Positions 53,838 to 64,000 of a stretch of DNA of 64,000 nt are shown in pieces (positions within the stretch are counted from its first letter, which is position 1; each line of letters starts with the position of its first letter). The position numbers and the translations under genes were made by a program. The stretch is taken from NCBI GenBank assembly GCA_017591395.1, contig WEDG01007202.1:85120-149119 (forward strand), given 5' to 3'. The DNA is from Schistocephalus solidus (Eukaryota > Platyhelminthes > Cestoda > Diphyllobothriidea > Diphyllobothriidae). The notes beneath the pieces are model-generated. The model did not search any database and had not been told where the DNA came from. It saw only the letters and a program-made list of their open reading frames with translations.

Positions 53838-55105
53838 TTAGTTCAGTTCAGTTTATCAATAGAAAGACAGACAAATGCCTTTGAACTTCCTATTGATTAC
53901 AAGCCGGCTAAGAGCAATTTCAGATGCAAACGAAAATTCAAAGAAAGAGATGGTTTACAGATTGGCATGCAGAAAACCTGCAGCAGTGGTTACTCTAAAA
54001 TAGTATACATAAATGGCTACTTACATATTAAAACAGTATGAGTATAGACACTTTTAAGTTCGCGAGAAGCCGCTGAGTGAGAGGGTTGATAACAGGAAGC
54101 ATTTGAGATGAATTTGATAAAAATATCCGTAAAACGGTATTGAAATATAGCAAGTTGTATTGTAATTAAAAGAAATCGTTTCAACTGACACAAGACTAAC
54201 TTGTTCGGGTGCTATATCGATCCAGTTTCTTCTAAAGGACCTCAACGGCAGCAGACATAACAACAGCCAGAGGCAGAGCAATCCAAGATTCGACCAAACG
54301 TTTGGAGAGAACTTTCGTGGGTCCAGTTTGGCCCCAGTCACACATAGTTGAATGGATTACCTCTCAAGTTCTTGGTTGTTGCTAACTGAAAGAAATCTCC
54401 AGCTACGAGGCCACAGTCCTGACCGCACATGATACTGATTGTTTGCATCAGGTCACCTCGTAGCTCAAAGGAAAGATATAAAAATTAGACAACCATTTTT
54501 CATAGGTCTATGAGCCCTGTCAAGTCACAAGTTTGGTTGCACACCTTCGAATCTTTTCGAGGATTCTGAGGTCCTTAGTTGTCTAGGGTCTCCAAGCTCG
54601 GATAGCGAACTCCATTTGCAGTCGCACAAAGGGTCGGAATACGTAAGCGAAGCAGTCTTCACCAAAGGCAGAGAGAACCCGATGACAGGGTACAGAACAG
54701 ATATCGTAGACTTGGCTTTCTTTGAGCAATTCAGCGAGGGTTTAAGCGAGGTCGTCCTTCTGCGCGTCCACTTCTTGCAGTGGTACACCATTCAGGCAGT
54801 AATCCATTAGGTTCGGAGTGCTGGGTCTGCCTAATCGTAGAAGAACGCATTTGTTCTCATTGAACGGCAAAAGCCAGTCTCTCGAACATTCTTGAAGTCG
54901 GTTTATACTCGTCTGCAAATTCTCTACGTTAACTGCAGCTCGGATGACGCTCCATAGCTTAATGTCACCCGCAAACATGATGACATAAAAATGTAGTCCA
55001 CTGGTGCAGTCGTTGACGTAAATAATGCACAACGTAGGGCGAAGAATGGAATCCTGGGGAAAACCACTTTCGGCCGCCACTTCGAACGACTGTTGGTCAC
55101 CTGTG
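53838..55105 (-). mobile_element. CR1/Jockey-type LINE, second old truncated copy
   Basis: Starts with its own TTCAGTTCAGTT tail (53838-53855) and ends within the RT: ESGFPQDSILRPTLCIIYVN (motif B), MFAGDIKLW (motif C with the first Asp of the DD changed to Gly), NRLQECSRDWLLPFN. Same orientation as the other LINE copies, more decayed than the 48.9-52.2 kb one. Confidence 0.82.
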
Positions 55106-57455
55106 TACCGTTAGTGAGGACAAGGTATGCGACTGACTAAAAAAATAAATGAATGAGATACGGCTATCTCAGTCTATGTACCCTTGTTGGTTATGTTCAT
55201 GCATTACTTGAGGCTTATCGTTGCGTGACGAACAGACCAGAGTACTAGGTAAAACCGTAACACACCTTTCCATTCTGCAACGAAGCCAAATTTCTGAAAG
55301 CCATGCCAAATTCATTGTAATATAATCAAGTGGTGCCAACAACGGGCTGCATTTCGGATGATCTGATCAAAACGGGAGTAAGAATGGTTAAAGACAGGCG
55401 TTAATCGGGCTTCGCTAAGTTTGCTCGAGTACAGGACTCTCACCGTACATGCATATGGTGGCACGCTTTAAACGCAGGTCTTCGCCCCTTATCAGGCACT
55501 GCGCCTTAGCTCATCACCAGATGGTTGGCAGGCTCACACAGTCGACTGGAATATGGACTAGGAAAGAGGGAGTGAACTCGACGATTAAGTATCACCCTTC
55601 ACGTCAAATCAGCACATTCCTCAATATAATTTATCGCACGCGCAAAGAGTCTTGACTGCGAAGGTGGCCAACAGACGAAATAATTCTGTCCTTCTCAGAC
55701 TGAGAGCAAGGCCGCAACAGGTCTTTCTTACTGTGGCCATTAAGACACTCCCGAATGCAAGATCCGATCCGCCCTTACAATAGCCTGGTACATGTTATTC
55801 GGACCAGATCGTGTGTTGCACGCGTAGACAGAACGTTTTGCTTTGACAGTCACTGTGCTCGTGTCCACCTCGGGTGGTCTCGGTATTGTTTTTCAATCGG
55901 AAACAAGTTTGTGAGGGAAGAGTGCGTGCGATAGCTACCTCATAAGCCCACCTAATTTTAAAATAATTTATCAGAATGTCACCGTTGGACATGCGATAGG
56001 CATCGCTACTTGCGATTGTCGAACCCTCAATGTGTCCAAGACTTTTAAACGGGGTAAATAGCAACTAAAATTGACTATTTTCTGCGAAATTCGCTTTCTA
56101 ATTCAGAATGGGTTGAATAACACAGTTCGCATGTCCATCAACGAAGTAATTACGACTGGACTGGGGACTGATACGTGGACGTACCAGAAGCCGCATAAAG
56201 AAACTTTGGGATACGGGGTTTGTTTGGTGATTATTTAATTCAATTTACCTCCCATATTTTTACTGAAAAAAATATTCGAATGTAAAAAGTTCTAGGCTAT
56301 ATATTCGTGGACGATTTTAATTAACATAAAACTTTTAACCGAAATGTTGCCAGTGGACGATTAAAATATTTTGATCACAGGTGAAATCGACATACCCAGC
56401 AAATCAGTGCTCCGGATCCGATTCGAACCGCGGGACATAGGCTCACTTCACGTGTCCTACGCCTTCAGGCACATGCGTTCAGGCTGAGTGCATTTCACAT
56501 CGACACAGTCTCTTGTAATGAAAGTGATTTTTAGTTGTTGGTTGCTTAAGATTGTCTCATGTGATCAATTAATTATCGAATTTTGGTTTGCAAATTGATT
56601 TCATGCAAGGTCACACGTCTCGAGACTACTGCGATAAACGCGAGGAGGTCGGCGTCAACTGTTCCAAGCGTCTTGAGAATGAGGACATCAGTGGCAAACT
56701 CCGCGGAAGTTTTCGAAGGCGATGAATTAAAAAGGATAATGTTAAAGTACACGTGAGAACACAAAGGCAGGCTTGAGTAAATTTGTGCCAATGAGGGTCA
56801 GATGTTGAGTGGATTGTGAATCAATACTATTATTCCTAGCACTATTGCGTCATCAATGCTACTTCGATAGCGAAGAAAAAGCTTTCTATTCATGGAAAAT
56901 GTAGTCAGCTTCAGCCCTCCGTTGTGCTTCCTCAAAAGTACCTGAATTTCGTAAAAACCACTTCTTTTCGTTGAGTTGCCTTCTTCATTATATGAGTTGC
57001 TTAATCTTATTTCCTAATTTGGTAAACAAGAGAGCTCTACCAAGAGTAAGCGCATTAGGTGGAAGATAACGTCTGCTGCACGTACGTTGCGTGGGAACTC
57101 CAGTCATACGATAGCCAAAGGACGGTCTATTTGATTGGTTAGTCAGCAGAGCTCACAAGTTTGGAAATGCCCGTTAATTTGTGGGAGAGTATAAGAAATG
57201 CTCGCCCCCTATGAGCCCTGCGCCGTGACTCGACCTCCCCACCGAAAATATTTGACGGGTTTTAATTTAGTGAGTTGATCGTGCACTGTAGGACACCCGC
57301 TCGTCTTCGATGTCTCAATTATTATGGAATAAAGGTTGCCCACCAACTTTTATTGACAGATTAGCCAGCTACCGTGTTAAAGATGAAACTTGCGTGTAGA
57401 CAGAAGCAGGAAAAAGGTAAGGATGACAGGAACGCTCGCAAAAAAAGGGTTATTT
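55106..57455. other. Upstream flank of the LINE cluster; scattered traces
   Basis: Family R2 trace at 55660-55745 (ACAGACGAAATAATTCTGTCC, GACTGAGAGCAAGGCCGCAA, TGTGGCCATTA). A tRNA-like B-box (GGTTCGAATCGG on the - strand, about 56410-56440). No exon recognised. Confidence 0.4.
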
Positions 57456-57605
57456 TTAAGGTTAAATCTATGGCCAAGTCTAGGGTTACGTTTAAGGTTA
57501 GGGATAGGTTAGCTGATAGGTAAGCTGGGGTTGAATTGAGGGTAAGGGTTTAGGTTCTGCTTAGGGTTAAGGTTTTGGTTAGAGTTAGGGTGAGGGTTAG
57601 GACTT
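57456..57605 (+). repeat. Degenerate telomere-like tract
   Basis: Repeats of GGTTAGGGTT, AGGGTTAAGG, TTTAGGTT and GTTAGGG at irregular spacing, the G-rich strand on +. Resembles TTAGGG telomere repeats, which flatworms use, but heavily mutated and internal, so an old interstitial telomeric or telomere-like satellite tract. Confidence 0.7.
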
Positions 57606-58004
57606 AGGAGTATTTAAACTTCCTGGAATTACGCGAAGGTCCACCTTTATTACATGGACGGGACTTTCATATGCTCGTGCCTGTTTAGGGGGCCAAATAA
57701 GCAATCCTTGTCGAAGAAAACAGCCCCAAAGCAGGGGGAAAACGAACTGCTGAAAGGGTAGCACAAAGGAGGTGATGATCAAATACAGAAAGCTCTCATA
57801 ATAAACAAAGAATCATGTAAAAAGTCATACCAGCAGCAATTTGTCATATTTTTTTCGTAATCGCTAAGAAACCTCTAGAGCAGGCTATGGGCCGGGATAT
57901 CGAAGGGGCACACAGAATCGCAATATATTTAGCTTGACAATCGAGCTAGCTCCGTTGAGCGTCAATGCAATACTGCTTATTCACGATCGCAGATGAGAGA
58001 ACGT

Positions 58005-58145
58005 CATGATGGTAGCTCAGGGACTGGAGCATTTGACTTAAATTTTCAAAGGACCCCGGGATCGGGTTTAAAAACTCGGGTGTGCTAGCACTGGGATTGG
58101 AATATCACTGGCTGACGATGGCGGTCAAGCCTTTATGAACGCAAA
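58005..58145 (+). repeat. tRNA-derived SINE (S2 family), decayed + copy
   Basis: ATGGTAGCTCAGGGACTGGA, a broken B-box (GGGATCGGGTTTAAAAACTC), and the body TCACTGGCTGACGATGGCGG in family order. Confidence 0.6.
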
Positions 58146-59560
58146 TTGTTCTCAATCGAATTGTGATGAATGTTCGAATTTCTGTTGTCCGGTTAATGCC
58201 AGTGGCCTGGAAATGGCTTATACTTTCGATTTTGTCACCCCAAAGATGAAAACTTGGACTGCTTTCAAGACAAAATGAGTCACCAGAAGTCTCAAACCTG
58301 AACGTGGGCTCAGTTATCTAGCTCTTATTGTATCGGATCCAGACTTGAAACACCAGGCCTAACTTGTGTAAACTTGTAACTGACACATATTTTGATGCTA
58401 TTCTTCGTTTTCAGCCAAAAATTCTCTAAGTTAGACAAAATTTGACAAATGAAAGCATGAACAAAAATTGTTCGGTCAGAGTTACCTCTGTCATTAAAAT
58501 AAGCTTCTCGACTAGGCATACATTAGCAGCGGTTCCATGATCGCATTAATTTATTTTGTATACTTGAACAATTGTACACATTAATTGATCATTATTTGCT
58601 GCTTGAGATAAAAAAATAGGAAATAGGACATCAAAAAGAACAGTTATGCCAAAACGCGCGTACGAGAGCTCTGCCGAGGGGGGGGGGGCACACGTTTCGC
58701 TCGTTTATCGTCTGTTGCCAAGACTCAGTTAGGGTGAGGCCTATAGATTAGACGATGCAAGTGCCAGTAGGACATCAGCCCTCTCCTGGCACCGGTTGGT
58801 CTAACTTCCCACCCTCTCAGATGCAGTGCACTAGAAATGCTCAGTCAAGTTTATTCGCTACAAAAATAATCCCTTTGATTATAGACTCTTCGGTGAATCA
58901 AAACTTGGTTTAATAAATACACGATTATTGAGGTATTCTTAGACCTATACCAGAAGTCAGGTAGATAATCTTGAAAAGACATAATTCGGCGGTAACAGGC
59001 GCCTGGAAGCGAGCACTTTCAGCCGAATGTCCAAGCCCAGTCGGGGGCGTGTGAGCACTATGCTGCTGATCCATCACGATGGTAAATGATCAACTCCTAG
59101 ACCTGTCAGCGATCTACGTCCCGTCCGGTGGTGGGCACATGTTGCTGTCAATGCATATGAACATGAGAGTTGGCTTGATTTTCAAACGGTGCCCAGTTGG
59201 GCCAAACCGCAGCTTCACGGACATTGGTTTCAACATATTTTTTAAAATCAGGTTCTAACATCAGAGGCATCGGTCTGTTCTTCGTTTGGTCGATTCCGAT
59301 TTTGCAGCTTAACTTCAACTTCAATTAAAAACTTATGAGCATGACGCCCCAGAGCTCAGATCTTTTGGAGGAGAATGCTTGGCCTGTTTTACTGGACGCT
59401 GAACTATAGTTTCAGACCTCTATTCAATTCATCCCACTCAGGGACTGAGAGACTTGGTGTATCGATTAACTGACGTTGATCATGCAGCGGAGAGTTTGCT
59501 GACAGAAGCGACCAGGCGAGCTTCAGGAAGTAGTTCGGAAGAAAAAAAAAGCTATTGCCG
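58146..59560. other. No recognised features
   Basis: AT-rich sequence with a run of ten G at about 58680-58690. No exon or mobile domain recognised. Confidence 0.35.
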
Positions 59561-59561
59561 T

Positions 59562-59720
59562 AACATGGCGTTTACTGGCCCGACGTATTGGATTCTCGCT
59601 TGAACCCATCATCCGAAACATTCGCAGATAAGGGACCCTTATGATGATGGGTTGATAATGGGATCAAGCAAAATTCGAAACGTTAGGCCAATAAAAGCCA
59701 TGCTCCAGCGATCGAATCTT
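59562..59720. repeat. Penelope-type terminal inverted repeat, second copy
   Basis: TGGCGTTTACTGGCCCGACG ... CCCATCATC on the left and GATGATGGG ... GTTAGGCCAATAAAAGCCA on the right are reverse complements over about 50 nt, with the same layout as 31819-31940 (CGAAACGTTAGGCCAATAAA = GAAAC...CAGGCTAATAAA). No Penelope coding sequence is adjacent. Confidence 0.65.
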
Positions 59721-62080
59721 CTTCTTATTCTTTTTCGGACGAGAGAGTTCATTAAGTCTTCATTTACTATTCTCTCAGTGATTTTTTCGAAGGTTCAGAT
59801 CCGTAAATTCAGACGAATCTGCGAGCATATTCGTTTTCCGAGAAGTTCTGCCGCTTCTAGGCGAACTGCAACGTGCTGAATGAGGTGTTCATACACAGTT
59901 GTCATGTTGCAGTTGTCATGTTGCAGGCTGTCATGAAAGATAAGGCTTGCTCTCGCTTTTATGAGTTTTCTGTGGAAATTCGTCGATAATCTGTCATCTG
60001 GGTAACTGCCAAAAATAGGATCTAAGAGGACAGTCCAGTCGATTTATTTTTCCTTATGACCAACTTTTTTTCCCGAAATTGAGTAAACTGCTATTTTGGA
60101 ATATTTGATTTGCTATGGATTTTCAGCAAGAAATGTGTAATTTATCTTCGTAACCTGGCATTAATTGTTTGAATCTGCATTCAGACGCTTCAGTGGAGAG
60201 CAGATTGTGGGAGGACGTGACGTCAGCTACTGATCACCACAATATCACATTCTAGAACCCGAGATCCTACAAAAACCACTTGTAACATAGGTTTACGTTT
60301 GGAGAAAACTTGGGAGAGGTAGCCAATTTCTTCCCAGTCAGGTGAGTATGGTCCATGTAGAACAGGCATGGATAGTGTCCATTCTACTCGCCGAATGCAT
60401 TAATGCCATGGCAGCTCATGAGGAGACGACTGACCACGATGATCTGGAACACGAGGGGACCGCGTATAGGAGAAAAATGCGTCTTTATTTTAGGACGTGC
60501 CCTTCACATGCTCCTCTCTGTTACCGGCGTTTCTTGTATCTATCCATTCGATGTCATAGTACAACTTCACGTCCTAACGATCAAGCAATTTGCTAATCTA
60601 ATTCTAGGTCGTATTGCCTATTCCATTCGCTTTGAACTAATTGTTGTGAAGTTTTTCCGCGCTGTAGCTTCCGGCATATATCCTGCCGTACATCGGCAGG
60701 CTAACAATCGGTAATAACATTTCTATCACAATAACTGACGTGCAAGACGACAGAAATCCAGAGACTGAGAGTAAATATGCCTTATAATAGTTATTTAATA
60801 CGTTTGCGATGAATAAAAGGTAGAAGTCACTGGGTTTACAACTGATGATAGAAAACGCGGATGTTTAATAGTTTTTATCGGGTTCATGTCTTTTCTTTGC
60901 AGTACCTGGGCATATCTAACACTTTTCGAAATAAAAAGGTTTTTGACTCTGATAAGTTAAAACACCAGGCATTGAGATCACATTTATTATGTATCACTTG
61001 GCATATTCCATAAAAGACCGAAAATTGGCAGTTATTATTGTAACAAAGAGCTTGTTTACTGTGAAAATCAGGGATCTCTGCCAGTAATTGCTAAGTAAGT
61101 TAATTTATTTAAAGGGTATCTACCATTCTCAAAACTTGCAATTCTCCACACCCAAAGATCTCGTTATCAGTTCTAGCTTCGCTAAATGCGCACATATCCT
61201 TTGGTTCTATCGCATATGCGAGATAAACACTGACTCCAGAACCGCTCAATTTAAGTGCAAAAGTCCTTGCTGTAGTCAAATTGATTTTTAATTATTTGCT
61301 TCTCCGCCTTTGGTCATCGGCCTACTTACAATTATAACCCTTTTAATTCCATCCCACGGTTAAAAGGCCACCACTCTTTCCCTAAAATATTGTCAGTTTT
61401 GCTTGAGTAAGTGCAACTTTGTGGTGTTATTGCGGTCAAGATTTTATCGCAGAATGGTTTGAGATTATGGCAGTTCAAGTACTGTCTACAGTCAGACAAA
61501 ATCTGCCCCACAATTGTGAGGCCAACTAATGTACCAGCGTTTCTTCGCGTCTTGTCTGTAAAAGTGACGTGATATCACGTTTTATGGAGGCTGAAATAGT
61601 TGTTTAACATCGACCAATATGGTAAAGACAGCCTGATGAGGCTTACTCTTTTTTTCCAAAACCTTTGAACTTCACCAAATTTTCGCGTGTTCATAATGCC
61701 TAGAGGAGTGCAAAGGGCGACGTTTTCGCGAGGGAATATTTCAGTTTTGGGCGTCATGGATTCTAGTAATAGAAACGTTGAACGACCTCTGGAGAGATCC
61801 GATAAACCGGGAATAACTGCAATATTGTACGCATCACCAAATGAGATTTGACGTACGGAATTTCCAAAGAGCGTAATTCACAAGATCACGAAGAACACCT
61901 AGTTATTATATTATCAGAATTTTTGAGGAATGCCGCTAAGAAATTCGAATGCTGTGGGTTGAGTATTGCGTGATCTGAAGAGCTCAATGGCACATTGTGT
62001 TCTTCTCCAATGGAAATGGAGTTTTAGCTGGTCTTCCCAGGCAGTTGGAGAGATTACTGGTGCGACTTGAACAAAAAGTT
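59721..62080. other. No recognised gene
   Basis: Open frames at 60342-60596 and 60403-60714 (+) have no recognised family and no convincing splice borders. A short direct repeat TTGTCATGTTGCAG occurs twice at about 59900-59928. Confidence 0.35.
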
Positions 62081-62400
62081 ACTTACCTGCAGTAGACGGT
62101 CATTTAGAGGTCTAGGGGCTTCTTTTCCGAGCATGAAGTAGTAATTGAATATTTCACAAAAACGGCACGATGTGGACGTTCATTTTTCTCTGTGACGTGG
62201 TTTCATAATTAGGTGACTCCACAAATATGACCCAGACGGCCATCTACATTCGAAAGAATGGCTAAGAACTCACTAATTCGGTAAACGCTTGTAAAAGATA
62301 TCTTATTTTGAGTTCAAGCACAGAATCTACATTTCTGGGCAATCGATTGAAAACACTGGAAATCGTGAAGTACCCACCCTTATTTCAAGGACGACTTGAA
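62080..62400 (+). repeat. AT-rich dispersed repeat (family R4), second copy
   Basis: Aligns with 32600-32760 around TATGACCCAGACGGCCATCT, CACTAATTCGGTAAACGC and CAGAATCTACATTT. It runs directly into the tRNA-like sequence at 62440. Confidence 0.5.
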
Positions 62401-62439
62401 ACTCATCCTACAATGATGCATTTGATCCACTTGAGAAAA

Positions 62440-62532
62440 ACTCAGTGTCTTATATGGGGTTCAACCAGCAGCCGCAAGGGGAAGGCTTTCGTACGTACAA
62501 TGCTCTAACCAACTGAGCTACGAAGCCCCTCC
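62440..62532 (-). repeat. tRNA-Tyr-like SINE head, left arm of a second inverted pair
   Basis: On the - strand: GGCTTCGTAGCTCAGTTGGT (A-box), TTGTACGTACGAAAGCC, CCCCTTGCGG, GGTTGAACCCC (B-box-like). Same family as 16106-16203. Confidence 0.68.
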
Positions 62533-62635
62533 GGGAGCAGTGAGTTTAATCAAACTTGGGTCAAGTTACCCGCCCAGCCTACTGCAACGTGGGGAATCCA
62601 CAGATTATGATACAAGAAACTGATTAGGCAGATTA

Positions 62636-62830
62636 ATATTGCCGGCAAAGACTAAAGAGACTGGAAAGGCCATTTCTGGTTTAGTAACTGTAGTCAAACC
62701 CAACCCCAAGGGTGCACCACCTGAGGATCGAACCCACGACTCGTTGATCAGAAGTCCAACGCTGTAAACATTGAACAACGGGCTTGTAGTCTTGCCAGTT
62801 TAGATCAAGAATATTGACTTGCATTCGTGT
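62636..62830 (-). repeat. tRNA-derived SINE (S2 family), - copy
   Basis: On the - strand: head AGCCCGTTGTTCAATG, B-box GGGTTCGATCCTCAGG, then TGACTACAGTTACTAAACCA and GAAATGGCC..TCC and TCTTTAGTCTTTGCCGGC. Lies between the arms of the 62.44/63.01 kb tRNA-like pair. Confidence 0.68.
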
Positions 62831-63007
62831 GTCAACGAATGCAAGTAAGCTGACTGCCCAAGCAGGATTTCCTAACCAAGCAATTAATCTAGAATCCATT
62901 AGATGACTACCAGGCACAATTAATTAGAAGAGTATTGACAGATTTAAATAATTCCTTTGACGGGTGGATAACTTGACTCAAGTGAGATTAAACTTACGGC
63001 TCCCGAT

Positions 63008-63092
63008 GGGGGCCTCGTAGCTCAGTTGGCTAGAACGTTGGGTGTACTATAGCCTGCCTCTGCTTGCGAGGGTTCAAATCCCACCAAGACTG
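63008..63092 (+). repeat. tRNA-Tyr-like SINE head, right arm of the second inverted pair
   Basis: GGCCTCGTAGCTCAGTTGGC (A-box), GGGTGTACTATA with a GTA triplet, and GGGTTCAAATCCCACC (T-arm with a near-perfect B-box). No matching acceptor stem. Confidence 0.7.
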
Positions 63093-63844
63093 CCGAGTTT
63101 TTTAAAAGTGATTCAAATGGTTTTCTTTTGTTCTTGAAAGATACATTAGAGCTGAGTTCACTTAATGCTTATTTACAACGCAACTCTACTTGTGCTGATT
63201 TATTTACTCTAGGTTCCGATCGTAAGCTCTTAAGTTTTCAATGGAGCTTTATTTCGAGCATAAGGATTCGTCTAATGCTTCTGGAGGGAGAGCAGATGCA
63301 GAATCATTTCATCTGGTGTGTCTCTTCTTGTCTTCTTCTTGTTTTGGTTTTCACAAAGATGAAAGGCAAGTAATTTGATGGCACTCAACTAGTCTCATGA
63401 AATCCCTTCAAAAATTAAAATGAGGAGCTCAATTTAGTATTCAGTTAGACCCCTTTTTCCAGTATCCATGTATTTGAGTGGTAAGGTGCGACGACTAAAG
63501 TTAGACTTGTTCAGTGAAAGGACTTGATTCAAAGAGTACAACAGACAACGTTCTCGCCTTTGACCAGACGCGCGCGCGCTGTTTGCACTTTAATAGTATA
63601 GCCATCGATTTTTTACCCTCAGAAGCCTCGCTGATACTCTACTTCAGAAAACGCACCGCCGCATGCTTGCTAAGGTGACAGGACTTCCGATTTAGAGCTA
63701 CGGACTGCTCAAGACAGGAATAACGAGGACGACTGTGACCAGGGCAGTCCTTTCACAAGTAGAAAGCACGAGCAGTTGGAATAAACACTATCCTGATTGT
63801 ATGTCTGTCGCGGGTAATAGGTGCGATGCTGTATGGAGTATCCA
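63093..63844. other. No recognised gene
   Basis: A + frame at 63128-63373 with a hydrophobic end (CLLLVLVFTK) has no splice support or recognised family. Confidence 0.35.
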
Positions 63845-64000
63845 GTAGAGGGCAGGTGCGCTAAAAGCCGTGGCTTGGAAGGTTGCCAACTGACGGGATA
63901 ACTCGGACCGCATGGTACGCCCAATGTGTATTTTTGTGTGGAGTGGCTGACTTTCGGACTGAGAGTCAGGCTGCAATGTCTCCTTCGTAATGTGGCCGTT
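63845..64000 (+). repeat. Family R2 dispersed repeat, cut by the window end
   Basis: GTGCGCTAAAAGCCGTGGCT, GGAAGGTTGCCAACTGACGG, ATGTGTATTTTTGTGTGGAG and GAGAGTCAGGCTGCAATGTC are the reverse complement of 39860-39985 in order. Confidence 0.75.

Noticed and set aside
60342..60714. Overlapping + frames as a new gene
   Set aside because: No family recognised, starts beside a GTGAGT but without a plausible upstream exon.

Overview
This is eukaryotic DNA, most likely from a flatworm and probably a tapeworm of the Diphyllobothriidea type (Spirometra, Dibothriocephalus or Schistocephalus relatives). There are no bacterial operons. Coding is split into short exons with GT/AG borders and consistent phases. 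The rest is dense in Penelope-like elements, CR1/Jockey-type and RTE-like LINEs, tRNA-derived SINEs and a C2H2-finger cassette that I associate from memory with tapeworm retroelements. The lineage call is inference.

Two host genes can be read and they converge. An NPC2-like secreted sterol-binding protein lies on the + strand at 1440-7229. Its last three coding exons are visible; the signal-peptide exon is not seen and is probably upstream of the window. A RABL6 (Rab-like GTPase 6) homologue lies on the - strand at 20287-47795. Nine coding exons chain in phase into a predicted protein of 531 residues, and its introns (299 bp to 11.5 kb) hold most of the mobile DNA in the window.

Layout. 1-7229: NPC2, with a decayed RTE fragment (about 2.95-3.65 kb) in one intron. 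7.4-9.1 kb: nothing recognised. 9.1-11.5 kb: a 2.4 kb trinucleotide array (ACT/ACG type). 13.4-19.8 kb: two copies of a 1 kb AT-rich repeat, an inverted pair of tRNA-Tyr-like sequences, a LINE fragment and an unclassified GC-rich repeat. 20.3-47.8 kb: RABL6, whose introns carry a 56-bp tandem duplication, Penelope-like fragments (24.4-25.2, 35.3-37.4, 38.2-39.0 kb), a minisatellite (27.2-27.7 kb), a trinucleotide array (29.8-30.1 kb), SINEs and the zinc-finger cassette (40.4-40.9 kb). 48.5-55.1 kb: a nested set of same-strand LINEs just upstream of RABL6. 55-64 kb: SINEs, a degenerate telomere-like tract, a Penelope-type terminal hairpin and dispersed repeats, with no host gene recognised.

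The two genes are unrelated in function. NPC2 binds sterols in the endolysosomal lumen or outside the cell, and RABL6 is an atypical small GTPase. The rest is repeat biology: a nested LINE insertion that can be dated relative to its host element, Penelope ends folded into conserved hairpins, and tRNA-derived units found both as singles and as inverted pairs. Long open frames over the trinucleotide array are low-complexity artefacts.
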